Shown: positions 1 through 7,389, numbered from the stretch's first letter. The stretch is 29,019 nt of DNA from an uncultured Blautia sp. (GCF_934424005.1 NZ_CAKRXI010000038.1:1-29019); one strand, 5' to 3'. Notes: generated by a model from the sequence alone, not told the origin. Translations and numbers: made by a program.

Positions 1-74
1 CGCCGTATACGGAACCGTACGTACGGTGGTGTGAGAGGTCGGGAAAACTTATTTAATTTTCCCTCCTACTCGAT
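1..74 (+). mobile_element. Group II intron, 3' end (domains V and VI)
   Basis: Positions 1-32 fold as a domain V hairpin that starts with a CGC catalytic triad and pairs CCGTA with TACGG segments. Positions 33-71 fold as domain VI: GAG-AGG (33-38) pairs with CCT-CTC (65-71), leaving A68 bulged as the expected branch-point adenosine, and GGGAAAA (41-47) pairs with TTTTCCC (57-63). The end CTACTCGAT matches the usual 3' end of bacterial group II introns, with splicing expected at about position 74. The rest of the intron and its reverse transcriptase would lie left of the window. The class cannot be decided from this fragment. Confidence 0.8.
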
Positions 75-229
75 TGTCTGAGAGCTGATAATTTTTAAGG
101 TTTGCTTAAAGTTAATTCACATGATCTCCTTTTTTCTGTCACAAAGGAAACACAGCTTTTCTTTATAGTATCACTTGTAAACAACAAATACAGATATAAA
201 ACTGATATGAAGAAAGGATAGGATTTATT

Positions 230-1219
230 ATGAAACGTAAATATGCAGCAATGATTCTGGGACTGACAATGGCACTTACATCTGTAAATATGGCGTATGC
301 GGCAACTGATACAACGACAGAGGCAGCAACTGATGAGACCGCTGATTCCGAGGATGCTTCTGCAACGACCGATAATTCTGTGGAAAGCACAGAAGTTTAT
401 GGTGAAGTTACAGCAGTTGGAGAAGACAGCATTACAATCAATGTGGGAACTCTGAAAGAAGGCCAGCAGCCGGGTGATGGAGAGGCACCGAAGGATGGTG
501 AGAAACCGGAAGATGCAAAGGATGCGAAAGATGACTCGACAGATAATGCGGAAGATTCTAAGGAGGACACGGACAGCACAGATGAATTCGAGGATGCGGC
601 AGCAGAGGATACAGCAGATGCTTCTGATGCAGACAATAAAGATGCGCAGCCGGATGATTCCATGGATGCTCCGGATGGAGAAGCTCCATCTATGCTGGAT
701 TTGACAGGTGCTTCTCAGGAAATCAAAGTAACGGATACTACAACTTACGAGAAACAGGCAGCTCCGGAGAAACCGGAAGATGGCCAGGTACCGCAGGATG
801 GCGAGAAACCAGAGGACACAGATGCATCGGACAGTTCTGATACAGACAGCAAGGATGAGAAGGCAGATGATACGACAGATGCAGAAAATACTGATGAGAC
901 AGAAACTGATAGTGCTGATGCGAAAGCAGATGACACTAAGGCAGCTGATAAGTCTGATGATCAGAAACCAGAGGATGGTCAGGCTCCTGAGATGAAGACC
1001 GAGGCAATTGCACTGACAGATATTCAGGTTGGTGACACGATTAAAGTTACTCTGGATGCAGATGGAAATGCAACAGCTGTTGTCGTGATGAATGCAGGGG
1101 TACCGGAAGCAAAAGATGGTGATGCAAAGGGTAGTGATAAGAAAACAGCAGATTCCAAGTCAGATGCTTCTGAGACAGGCAGCTCCGATAGCACTGACAG
1201 TACCACAGATACCAAGTAA
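230..1219 (+). CDS. Secreted, highly acidic low-complexity protein with a split beta-type domain
   Basis: The protein has 329 residues. It starts with a signal peptide (KRK, then a hydrophobic stretch to about residue 24, with cleavage near AYA-A). The remainder is dominated by Asp, Glu, Thr, Ser, Ala and Lys. Two short ordered segments are visible: residues 55-75 (VYGEVTAVGEDSITINVGT) and residues 255-290 (AIALTDIQVGDTIKVTLD, then NATAVVVMN). They resemble the two halves of a small DUF5666-like beta domain. Between them are long acidic linkers with repeats of the type DGEKPED and DGQxPxDGEKPED. The start is preceded by an AAAGGA ribosome site. It is monocistronic, followed by a strong hairpin. 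Function is unknown; an exported or wall-associated role is inferred, and cation binding by the acidic linkers is only a guess. Confidence 0.75.
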   Translation: MKRKYAAMILGLTMALTSVNMAYAATDTTTEAATDETADSEDASATTDNSVESTEVYGEVTAVGEDSITINVGTLKEGQQPGDGEAPKDGEKPEDAKDAKDDSTDNAEDSKEDTDSTDEFEDAAAEDTADASDADNKDAQPDDSMDAPDGEAPSMLDLTGASQEIKVTDTTTYEKQAAPEKPEDGQVPQDGEKPEDTDASDSSDTDSKDEKADDTTDAENTDETETDSADAKADDTKAADKSDDQKPEDGQAPEMKTEAIALTDIQVGDTIKVTLDADGNATAVVVMNAGVPEAKDGDAKGSDKKTADSKSDASETGSSDSTDSTTDTK

Positions 1220-1245
1220 ATAAAATATGTAAAAGAATGAAATAT

Positions 1246-1301
1246 AATAACAGATCTGGCTTCGGAAGCCTTGTCAGGTCTCGGAAGCCAGATCTGTTAT
1301 T
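1246..1301. terminator. Long perfect hairpin after the acidic protein gene
   Basis: AATAACAGATCTGGCTTC (1246-1263) pairs perfectly with 1284-1301, an 18-bp stem with a 20-nt loop, followed by TTATTTTC. It probably works in both directions, because the convergent serine dehydratase operon ends at 1387. Confidence 0.75.
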
Positions 1302-1386
1302 TATTTTCACATTTTTTATATGGGCAAGAAACAAGACCAGAGAAAGTTTATCAAGCTGGAAAAATGATAGTATTTTTGGTAGGGTA

Positions 1387-2262
1387 CTAGCTGCACATAT
1401 GACAGGATTCGCAGGCGGACGGTGCAGTTGCACAGCCGCCGAGAGCGGTTTCGCGTAATTCGGCAGGTAGTTTTTTGCCTACAGTGTACATGATCGTGAT
1501 CATCTCATCAAGGGGAATGAGCTGCGTGATTCCGGCAAGTGCCATTTCGGCAGCAACGAGAGCATTGGCAACTCCGGCAGCGTTTCGGTTCTGGCATGGA
1601 TACTCGACAAGGCCGCCGACCGGGTCACAAACGAGTCCAAGCATATTCATCAGTACGGTAGATGCTGCGTGGGTACATTGCAGGGGTGTTCCGCCAAGTA
1701 ATTCAGTAGCTGCAGAAGCTGCCATGGCAGCAGCAACACCTGTCTCTGCCTGACAGCCACCGACTGCACCGGCAACGGTTGCATTTCGCATGGCAAGATA
1801 ACCAATGGCACCAGCATTAAAAAGTGCTTTTTGTATTTGAGCATCAGAAAAGTTATAAACTTTTTGGAGAGCGAGCAGAAGTCCTGGTACAATCCCGGCG
1901 GAGCCAGCAGTTGGTGAAGCAACGATCAGTCCCATGGATGCATTTGTTTCCAGAGTAGCCATGGCATAGGTGATCGCTTTTTCAAGCAGTTCCCCGCAGA
2001 TTCCTTTCCCAGAGGTCTGATGCTGAAAAATTTTTTTGGATTCACCGCCGATCAAACCACCCATGGATTTCACAGGGTGTTTGATTGGTGAAAAAGCAGC
2101 TTCTTTCATAATCTCAAGAACGTGTGTCATGCGAGCGGTTACTTCCTGTTCTTGCATTTCACCAATTATAATTTCTCTCTGGCGCATAATTTCAGAGATT
2201 GGAAGATCTTTTTCTGAACATAAAGCCAGAAGTTCTTTGGCATTTTTAAATTCTCTCATCAT
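1387..2262 (-). CDS. sdaAA: L-serine dehydratase, iron-sulfur type, alpha subunit
   Basis: The enzyme deaminates L-serine to pyruvate and ammonia in the cytosol using a [4Fe-4S] cluster. The 291-residue length is usual for the alpha chain. Family signatures are present: GGLIGGES, SPTAGSAGIVPG, and the cysteine-bearing segments VCDPVGGLVEYPCQNRN and GGCATAPSACESC, which should supply the cluster ligands. The start overlaps an ATGATG pair, and its AGGAGG ribosome site lies over the stop codon of the upstream beta-subunit gene. The 7-nt gap shows translational coupling. The gene converges on the acidic protein gene with a hairpin between them. Confidence 0.95.
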   Translation of the reverse strand: MMREFKNAKELLALCSEKDLPISEIMRQREIIIGEMQEQEVTARMTHVLEIMKEAAFSPIKHPVKSMGGLIGGESKKIFQHQTSGKGICGELLEKAITYAMATLETNASMGLIVASPTAGSAGIVPGLLLALQKVYNFSDAQIQKALFNAGAIGYLAMRNATVAGAVGGCQAETGVAAAMAASAATELLGGTPLQCTHAASTVLMNMLGLVCDPVGGLVEYPCQNRNAAGVANALVAAEMALAGITQLIPLDEMITIMYTVGKKLPAELRETALGGCATAPSACESCHMCS

Positions 2263-2269
2263 ATTCCTC

Positions 2270-2938
2270 CTACATCTGTACGATCATCACTTCGTGGATA
2301 TGCTGATTCTTGCGAATCGTATTTCCAATATCTTCTGGAAGACGTCCATCGGATTCGACGATCGTGTAGGCAATCTCGCCTTTGGACTCTCTGAAAAGGC
2401 GCATAAAGGCAATATTTACATTTCGATCGCTGAGACATTTGGTGATATAGGCAGCTACACCCGGTTTATCCTGATGGATGACGATAATAGCGCTGTATTC
2501 GCCGGAGAAATCGACCTGTACAGAGTTGATCTTTACGATGCGGACTTTACCGCCGCCAAGGGATTCGCCGCGGACAGTCATTTCCTGACCGTTGTTATTG
2601 ACCATATGAATGTCAACAGTATTAGGATGAATGTCAGTTTCTAATTCATTAGGAGTAAATGAGAAGGTAAGGCCTTTTTCTTTTGCAATTTCAAAAGAGT
2701 TACGGATGCGCATATCATCGGTGGAAAATCCCATGATACCTCCCAGCAGAGCCCGGTCAGTACCGTGTCCTTTAAAAGTCCTTGCAAAAGAGCCATAAAG
2801 AGTAAAGTTTACTTCTTTCAGTGGACCATTGATCATTTTCTGGGCTAAAAAACCGATGCGGGCAGCTCCGGCAGTATGGGAGCTGGAAGGTCCGATCATG
2901 TTTGGACCCATTACATCAAATATGCTGATAAAAGACAT
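2270..2938 (-). CDS. sdaAB: L-serine dehydratase, iron-sulfur type, beta subunit
   Basis: This is the first gene of the serine dehydratase operon, 222 residues. The N-terminal part contains the family signature GPNMIGPSSSHTAGAARIG (about residues 10-28). The C-terminal third (about residues 145-222) is an ACT domain (IIVIHQDKPGVAAYITKCL, then NVNIAFMRL and AYTIVESDG), typical of the two-subunit Gram-positive enzyme and probably a serine-sensing or assembly domain. The start has a CAGGAG site 7 nt upstream. An AT-rich leader with a TATAAA-like box near 2965-2972 (minus strand) may be the promoter, though no clear -35 was found. Confidence 0.95.
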   Translation of the reverse strand: MSFISIFDVMGPNMIGPSSSHTAGAARIGFLAQKMINGPLKEVNFTLYGSFARTFKGHGTDRALLGGIMGFSTDDMRIRNSFEIAKEKGLTFSFTPNELETDIHPNTVDIHMVNNNGQEMTVRGESLGGGKVRIVKINSVQVDFSGEYSAIIVIHQDKPGVAAYITKCLSDRNVNIAFMRLFRESKGEIAYTIVESDGRLPEDIGNTIRKNQHIHEVMIVQM

Positions 2939-3109
2939 GTTTTTTCTCCTGATTGTACTTTATTTTTATAGTATCTGTATTTATGAAAAAAATACAGCGA
3001 ATGTCCTTATAGATATATTGTACCATCCTCATCAAAATGAAGCAATTTAATCAGGTAAAATGGATATTGATGAATAAAAAGAAAAAATTAAAAAAATTTA
3101 AAAAAGGTG

Positions 3110-3138
3110 TTGACAATTTGCTCGCTTTGCAGTAGAAT
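3110..3138 (+). promoter_or_regulatory. Sigma-A type promoter of tRNA-Arg
   Basis: A perfect -35 box TTGACA (3110-3115), a 17-nt spacer and a -10 box TAGAAT (3133-3138) lie about 40 nt before the mature tRNA. The 5' leader can form a hairpin: TTGTGAG (3147-3153) with CTCACAA (3163-3169), extended by ATTTTG (3141-3146) with CAAAAT (3173-3178). Confidence 0.85.
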
Positions 3139-3178
3139 ACATTTTGTTGTGAGCGACAAGTACTCACAAATACAAAAT

Positions 3179-3252
3179 GTGCGTTTAGCTCAGCTGGATA
3201 GAGCGTTTGGCTACGGACCAAAAGGTCGGGGGTTCGAATCCTCTAACGCACG
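3179..3252 (+). tRNA. tRNA-Arg (anticodon ACG)
   Basis: The cloverleaf is complete: acceptor GTGCGTT with AACGCAC (7 bp), D arm GCTC with GAGC, anticodon arm TTTGG-CTACGGA-CCAAA giving anticodon ACG, T arm GGGGG-TTCGAAT-CCTCT, discriminator G. CCA is not encoded. The 3' half from 3211 is identical to the copy at the far prophage end, so the 3' half now present was supplied by the phage attachment site and restores a functional gene. Confidence 0.97.
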
Positions 3253-3253
3253 T
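3211..3253. repeat. attL: 43-bp core in tRNA-Arg
   Basis: The sequence from CTACGGACC to AACGCACGT is repeated exactly at 12625-12667. It covers the anticodon loop through the 3' end of the tRNA gene, a standard target for tyrosine integrases. Confidence 0.95.
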
Positions 3254-3254
3254 A

Positions 3255-3294
3255 AAACCCTCTGGAAATCAAGTTTCCAGAGGGTTTCTTTTTG
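3255..3294 (+). terminator. Phage-supplied terminator for tRNA-Arg
   Basis: AAACCCTCTGGAAA (3255-3268) pairs over 14 bp with 3274-3287 through a 5-nt loop, followed by CTTTTTG. It starts 2 nt after the att core, so the prophage brings its own terminator for the interrupted tRNA gene. The original one now sits right of attR (12673-12711). It may also end integrase transcripts from the other strand. Confidence 0.9.
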
Positions 3295-3326
3295 TCTTGA
3301 CAAAGATGCCCGACACCTTAGATTCA

Positions 3327-4307
3327 TTATGTAAACCGTGAATAATAGGATCTAAAAAAGATACCATCCAGCTTGTAGATATCTGATCCCATTCGGGAAT
3401 ACAGGTTAGCAAGATGCAGATATTGTTGTGTTGTTTCAATGCTGACATGTCCAAGATACAGCCGCAGGGATTCAAGATCTCCACCGCCCAGGATAAACGA
3501 AGTTGCAAAGGTATGCCGGAGCAGGTGCGGTTTTAGTCTTTTCAGATCTGTTTCCCTTTTGATCCGGGCAAAGAGTGATTTCATTGCATCCAGTGAAAAA
3601 GGTTCTTCCGGATTATTGAGAGAACAGAAGAGAAAGTCATGTTCTGATGTATACGGCCTGTGAAATGTCAGGTATTTATATAATGGCTGCCGAAGTCTCT
3701 TTGCCAGAGGAACGATCCTGTCTTTATCTCCCTTGCCATCCAGAACAATGACATAGTTCTCATCAAAGTTCACAGATCTGGTCGTCAGATTTACAATATC
3801 CCCGGAACGAAGCCCCTCATCAATCATCAGATGGACAATGCAATAATTGCGAAGTCCCCGGTAAGTCTTCTGGTTAAATAAATGGTCGATCATATCAACT
3901 TCACCCTGAAACAATGGAAGAACAAGTTTCTTTTCAGGTTTGATGATCTTAAAGCCTTTCATGATGTCTTTTTCTATGTATTCGTTGTCATAAAGAAAAT
4001 GAAAGAATGTCCGGACATCAACGGAGTAAGTTTTGATAGATCTTTTGGTTATTGGATGATCTACAGTCGGTTTAAATGGATGATCTTCCAGCTTATTTTT
4101 TGACCGTAAAGATACGACATATTTTTTAACATCCATTGTTGAAACGGAATCCAGGGGGATCTCTGAAATAGAACAGCCCCGATCCTGTTCCATGAATTTG
4201 AAAAAGTAAGATAATGTATTTTTATAATTCTGGATCGTTTTCTCTTTGCAGTATGTCTCACGGTCAAAGATAAACATATCATAACCCTGTTTTAGGGATA
4301 TGTTCAT
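3327..4307 (-). CDS. int: Tyrosine-family site-specific integrase
   Basis: The protein has 326 residues. An N-terminal SAM-like core-binding domain (about residues 1-115) is followed by the catalytic domain. Visible catalytic residues are Arg167 (EGLRSGD), Lys192 (GKGDKDR), His261 and Arg264 (HLLRHTF), His287 (LGHVS) and the nucleophile Tyr296 (TTQQYLH). It should catalyse recombination between the phage att site and the tRNA-Arg gene. The gene ends 73 nt from attL, the normal place for an integrase. The start has a GGGGG-type ribosome site, and repeat copy A lies directly upstream, so the repeat would form part of the 5' untranslated region. Integration by a dedicated recombinase contrasts with XerCD-using filamentous phages such as CTXphi. 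Confidence 0.96.
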   Translation of the reverse strand: MNISLKQGYDMFIFDRETYCKEKTIQNYKNTLSYFFKFMEQDRGCSISEIPLDSVSTMDVKKYVVSLRSKNKLEDHPFKPTVDHPITKRSIKTYSVDVRTFFHFLYDNEYIEKDIMKGFKIIKPEKKLVLPLFQGEVDMIDHLFNQKTYRGLRNYCIVHLMIDEGLRSGDIVNLTTRSVNFDENYVIVLDGKGDKDRIVPLAKRLRQPLYKYLTFHRPYTSEHDFLFCSLNNPEEPFSLDAMKSLFARIKRETDLKRLKPHLLRHTFATSFILGGGDLESLRLYLGHVSIETTQQYLHLANLYSRMGSDIYKLDGIFFRSYYSRFT

Positions 4308-4322
4308 AAGTATGCCCCCTTT

Positions 4323-4386
4323 TGTATCTCATTTTTTTCTGCAGTTCCTTCTGATCAGAATGCTGCAGCATGACATTTGAGATACA
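4323..4386. repeat. Prophage hairpin repeat, copy A
   Basis: This 64-bp element has 9-bp terminal inverted repeats TGTATCTCA and TGAGATACA. Inside are two CTGCAG sites and the perfect palindrome TTCTGATCAGAA. It starts 26 nt after the Rep stop codon and ends just before the integrase ribosome site (minus-strand sense). Related copies are at 6274-6327 (inverted), 8934-8997 and 12151-12214. Confidence 0.9.
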
Positions 4387-4412
4387 TTTTTATTATTGTA
4401 ATCACAGGATCC

Positions 4413-5993
4413 TTATGGTATTATGTCAGTAAGTAATTCACCAGTATTGATGTTTACAACCTGATACTCATGGGTATCGCTACTAACATAAGTTTCCGCC
4501 AGTTCACTCGCATTGAATTGGCGGGCTTTTTTCTTTTTGTAGCGAAAAGCATCATGGATGTCATTATCATTTAACTGGCAAAGTGCTTCTACACAATCCT
4601 GTACTACGGTATCCTGGTTAATTCCCCTTGTATAAATTCCAAGAGTTATAGCTGCATTTATCACTCGTTTCTTCATGATCTCACTGTTGAGCTTGCGGCA
4701 GTACTGGCGGATCAGCTTCACGTCTTTTGTCCTCACGTTTACGTCTACCATCCTGCAGCTACGAAGTGCTGACCAGAACGCACACAGTTCACGTCTTGAC
4801 TTATTCACGTCTCCGTCCGGTTTTACCATCCTGAATACGTATTGCGTAAGATAATCTGCTATGATCTTCCGGTTATCCAGATAATCATAAATTCTCTGAG
4901 CAGTCAGTTTTGAACTGTTATCCCGGAACGGTACCAGCTGGTAAGTCTTGGAATGTTTCCTCATAGTCTGATATTCCACGTTCATGATCAGGTTGATCTT
5001 TGGAGTAAGTGCATCCGCAAGTTTATGCAGCATATCCGGTGACATGGTCACTTGACCCTCAACCACTGCCCGGCACTGCTTCTGGAGCTTCTGATCAGTT
5101 CCGTATTCTGAATAGTATTTCAATCGTGCCGTGTCGAGATGCTCCCAGGAATGTTTCTTGTAACATTCTTCATAGCAATACAGATCGTATCGGTTGATCA
5201 GTCCATTGAACAGCCATACCTTGAAGAACCAAGGTTTATAGTTCTTTTCGATAACTTCCTTGCTTTTCAGATAGATTCTGATAAATACTTTGTCTGATCG
5301 TTTTCCCATCGACACATAATCAATCTCATAGCCTTCTGACCCGACTTTTGCAGTATGCATCAGTGCATCCTTGAACCGGTCGACACGCATCTTGTAGAAG
5401 TTCTCCGGAGAAAAGAACTTTTCCGGATTGCTCAGATAATTGCTATGCCAGCAATAGTCAATCCTGTTTTCCTGACAGTATGCAACATGCAGACCGAAGA
5501 AGTCACAGATCTGCTCTACAAAATGATAGGAGCGTTCAAAACTCTCATGAACTCCGTACATCCATAGCATGTAAGAACGGATCTGAACCACAATCTCACA
5601 AGTAACTGATAGACCACCATCAGAACCATGAGGAACGACAGGAGCAATAAATATATCGAACCATTCCGGATTTTCCAGACATATATTGAAAAAGCCAGCA
5701 AAAGTCCCAGAACGCAGGTTGAGAAAACGATCGCAGCCGGAAAAATAAACCGGTACTGATTCTCCATGCCGGGAAGCAAGTAAAGATTTCTTTTTATCAA
5801 AGAATTGCCGAAGTTTAAGAACAGAATCATCTTTTGAGTCATCGGTGAAATCCTCCAGGAGTTTTACACTGTAATAAAATGTATCAATGTTATGCAGGAA
5901 CTTGTTTTTCTTGAAATCAAACCAGTATTCCCGGTCTGTATCAGACAGATCCTGGTATATTTTTGTGTGTTGTATTTCCCTTTTTGCTATCAA
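4413..5993 (-). CDS. Rolling-circle replication initiation protein
   Basis: The protein has 526 residues and resembles the replication initiation factor (Rep_trans-like) family found in Firmicutes plasmids and inoviruses. Supporting segments are RIDYCWH (residues 177-183) and SDKVFIRIYLKSKE (about 231-245), which fit the conserved RxDY and RIYxK-type motifs. It is expected to nick the phage origin and start rolling-circle synthesis of single-stranded DNA. The catalytic tyrosine was not identified with certainty. The start is TTG with a GAGGTG site 5 nt upstream; no better ATG exists. A 334-nt structured region precedes it and repeat copy A follows it. The C-terminal half (about 300-526) is helical and was not assigned. 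Confidence 0.85.
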   Translation of the reverse strand: MIAKREIQHTKIYQDLSDTDREYWFDFKKNKFLHNIDTFYYSVKLLEDFTDDSKDDSVLKLRQFFDKKKSLLASRHGESVPVYFSGCDRFLNLRSGTFAGFFNICLENPEWFDIFIAPVVPHGSDGGLSVTCEIVVQIRSYMLWMYGVHESFERSYHFVEQICDFFGLHVAYCQENRIDYCWHSNYLSNPEKFFSPENFYKMRVDRFKDALMHTAKVGSEGYEIDYVSMGKRSDKVFIRIYLKSKEVIEKNYKPWFFKVWLFNGLINRYDLYCYEECYKKHSWEHLDTARLKYYSEYGTDQKLQKQCRAVVEGQVTMSPDMLHKLADALTPKINLIMNVEYQTMRKHSKTYQLVPFRDNSSKLTAQRIYDYLDNRKIIADYLTQYVFRMVKPDGDVNKSRRELCAFWSALRSCRMVDVNVRTKDVKLIRQYCRKLNSEIMKKRVINAAITLGIYTRGINQDTVVQDCVEALCQLNDNDIHDAFRYKKKKARQFNASELAETYVSSDTHEYQVVNINTGELLTDIIP

Positions 5994-6023
5994 ATTTACA
6001 CCTCACTTTAATATGCTAAAGTT

Positions 6024-6049
6024 TTTGGGGAAAAGCCGATTTCCCCAAA
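6024..6049. other. 10-bp hairpin upstream of rep
   Basis: TTTGGGGAAA (6024-6033) and TTTCCCCAAA (6040-6049) form a perfect 10-bp stem with a 6-nt loop, 31 nt before the Rep start codon. It could be a nick-site hairpin, a single-strand origin or a regulator of Rep translation. Confidence 0.6.
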
Positions 6050-6134
6050 TTTAAAAATTGCCATTTTTTCCAGTATTTACAATACTTTCAACCACTTTTG
6101 TGTTGTATTTTCAGACCACGTATTACAGGCACGT

Positions 6135-6203
6135 GGCAGGGGCGGGGGATGGCTCAGGCAGTCCCCTGCCGCGCGGTCAGCCGGGTCCCCCTATCCCCCG
6201 GCT
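6135..6203. other. Tandem GC-rich hairpins in the rep-zot spacer
   Basis: GGCAGGGG (6135-6142) pairs with CCCCTGCC (6163-6170), and AGCCGGG (6179-6185) pairs with CCCGGCT (6197-6203). Such stable hairpins in single-stranded virion DNA fit an origin or packaging signal; the function is inferred. Confidence 0.55.
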
Positions 6204-6273
6204 TCCCACACAGCAGGAGAGCAGGCAGAGACATTCCCGGCACAGCCATGCGTCTGATATGCGTGCTTGAAAA

Positions 6274-6327
6274 TGTATCTCAAAAGTATCTGCAGATCCG
6301 GAAAGCCAGGATAAAAAATGAGATACA
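6274..6327. repeat. Prophage hairpin repeat, copy B (inverted, 54 bp)
   Basis: It has the same 9-bp termini as copy A, with a shorter inside carrying one CTGCAG and a CCTGGCT block. On the plus strand it is inverted relative to copies A, C and D. It abuts the Zot stop codon directly: the TAA complement begins at 6328. Confidence 0.88.
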
Positions 6328-6942
6328 TTACTCCGGTGCATCCAGCATCATGTACGTATCATACAAAGAGTAGTACTTGCGTTTACACTTGAAAAATTCC
6401 GATCCGACTTTCTCTTTCATCGGATACCAGACCTTTACACTGATGAACAGCTTCGGGGAAAGCATGACTGCACAGAGGAACTTTCCACGAAGACCAAAAT
6501 TGCTCACTTTCCGGTGTATGTACTCATACTCGATCAGGCTTCTGATCTGGCGGTCGATCATGCGGTCAAACTGTGCGATCAGGATGATGTCATAGCCGTA
6601 ATGTCGATGCAAAGTGAAGAAAGACAACCATTTGTCACGTCCGACCTTGCTCCACTCACGGGCGTTGAACATGAGCTGACACTCATCCACGACCAAGAGA
6701 AGGGAGCTTTCTTTTACTCGTTTCCCTTTAAAATGTTCCTGGGAGAACTGGATCAGGTACTCCGGTGTTATCTCGAGGTTACTTTTATAGTGAAACAGAT
6801 CTCTTCTTTTCGGCGGGATCCGGTTTAGGTTGATATTGAAGTTGCAGACAACTGGACGACCAGCTCGGAGAAGATGGTACAATCGTTCAGCTACATGCAA
6901 GCTTTTTCCAGATCCGGGGGTACCGCTATATAAGAAAATCAT
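6328..6942 (-). CDS. Zot/pI-family phage assembly ATPase
   Basis: The protein has 204 residues. The Walker A motif GTPGSGKS is at residues 7-14 (Lys13) and the Walker B motif LLLVVDEC at residues 81-88 (Asp86, Glu87). This is the hallmark morphogenesis protein of inoviruses (Ff pI, Zonula occludens toxin family), which drives extrusion of the filament through the membrane. Unlike Ff pI and CTXphi Zot, it ends soon after the ATPase fold; no clear transmembrane helix or extracytoplasmic tail is seen, only a moderately hydrophobic stretch near 157-170. The start overlaps the stop of the Cys-rich gene by 4 nt (ATGA), so the two are translationally coupled. Confidence 0.92.
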   Translation of the reverse strand: MIFLYSGTPGSGKSLHVAERLYHLLRAGRPVVCNFNINLNRIPPKRRDLFHYKSNLEITPEYLIQFSQEHFKGKRVKESSLLLVVDECQLMFNAREWSKVGRDKWLSFFTLHRHYGYDIILIAQFDRMIDRQIRSLIEYEYIHRKVSNFGLRGKFLCAVMLSPKLFISVKVWYPMKEKVGSEFFKCKRKYYSLYDTYMMLDAPE

Positions 6943-7139
6943 GTCGTGCTCCTTTCTGATCCAGGACGATGCTCACACCTGCCATCAAAATAACAGTCTT
7001 CACAGCCCAAATAATAAGGGCATTCATCACAGGAACAATGTCTGTATCCGAATTCAGGATATTCGTCAGCAAGTATATTTGGACAATGATCATTCACACA
7101 TGTAATTCCACAATAATCAGGACATCTCTTTTCAGCCAT
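6939..7139 (-). CDS. Small cysteine-rich protein, probable metal binding
   Basis: The protein has 66 residues, ten of them Cys (6, 10, 14, 19, 35, 37, 40, 46, 49, 55), plus several His. The Cys are arranged as CPDYC-GITC and CxCDEC-GCEDC clusters, suggesting two zinc or iron-sulfur knuckles. There is no signal peptide, so it should be cytoplasmic. It sits between the pVI-like gene and zot and overlaps the zot start by 4 nt. Ff phages have no counterpart at this place. The function is unknown; a partner of the Zot ATPase or a DNA-binding factor is possible. Confidence 0.8.
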   Translation of the reverse strand: MAEKRCPDYCGITCVNDHCPNILADEYPEFGYRHCSCDECPYYLGCEDCYFDGRCEHRPGSERSTT

Positions 7140-7148
7140 ACAGTCACC

Positions 7149-7385
7149 TCATTCTATCAATTTGATCCAGCGTGCAACTACTGACCAGAGATAAAAAATG
7201 ACAATAGCAGCAAGCCAGGCTTCGCCGATCTTGATGCAGGTGCCAACCGGAACAAAGTAATTGATATATCCGAGGTATGGCATCTTTTCAAGACTGTCAA
7301 TCATTGGAGCAAATGGCGAAGTCGGCAGGATTGATAACAGGAAAGAGAGGAACTTGTCCAGTATTTCTTTCATGAAAGTAAACAT
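7149..7385 (-). CDS. Small membrane protein, pVI-like minor coat candidate
   Basis: The protein has 78 residues. An amphipathic or hydrophobic N-terminus (residues 1-25) is followed by a strongly hydrophobic helix (about 53-72, AWLAAIVIFYLWSVVA) and a short basic tail. It lies between the adsorption protein and zot, where Ff carries gene VI, so a role at the filament end together with pIII is inferred from position and topology only. The gap to the upstream stop is 4 nt, so it belongs to the structural operon. Confidence 0.75.
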   Translation of the reverse strand: MFTFMKEILDKFLSFLLSILPTSPFAPMIDSLEKMPYLGYINYFVPVGTCIKIGEAWLAAIVIFYLWSVVARWIKLIE

Positions 7386-7389
7386 AAAC

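Larger units (their letters stand above)
5994..6327. other. Structured intergenic region between rep and zot (candidate origin)
   Basis: This 334-nt non-coding stretch holds, from left to right, a 10-bp hairpin (6024-6049), two GC-rich hairpins (6135-6170 and 6179-6203) and repeat copy B (6274-6327). In Ff phages the origins and packaging signal lie in a comparable intergenic region beside the replication gene. The segment 6130-6240 is far more GC-rich than its neighbours. An origin or packaging role is inference. Confidence 0.5.

Noticed and set aside
5516..5842. Minus-strand ORF of 108 residues with membrane-like segments inside rep
   Set aside because: It is fully inside the Rep coding frame, lacks a ribosome site and looks like an alternative-frame shadow.
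6058..6373. Plus-strand ORFs through the GC-rich rep-zot spacer
   Set aside because: They run across hairpins and repeat copy B, have no ribosome site and show Pro/Arg-rich shadow composition.
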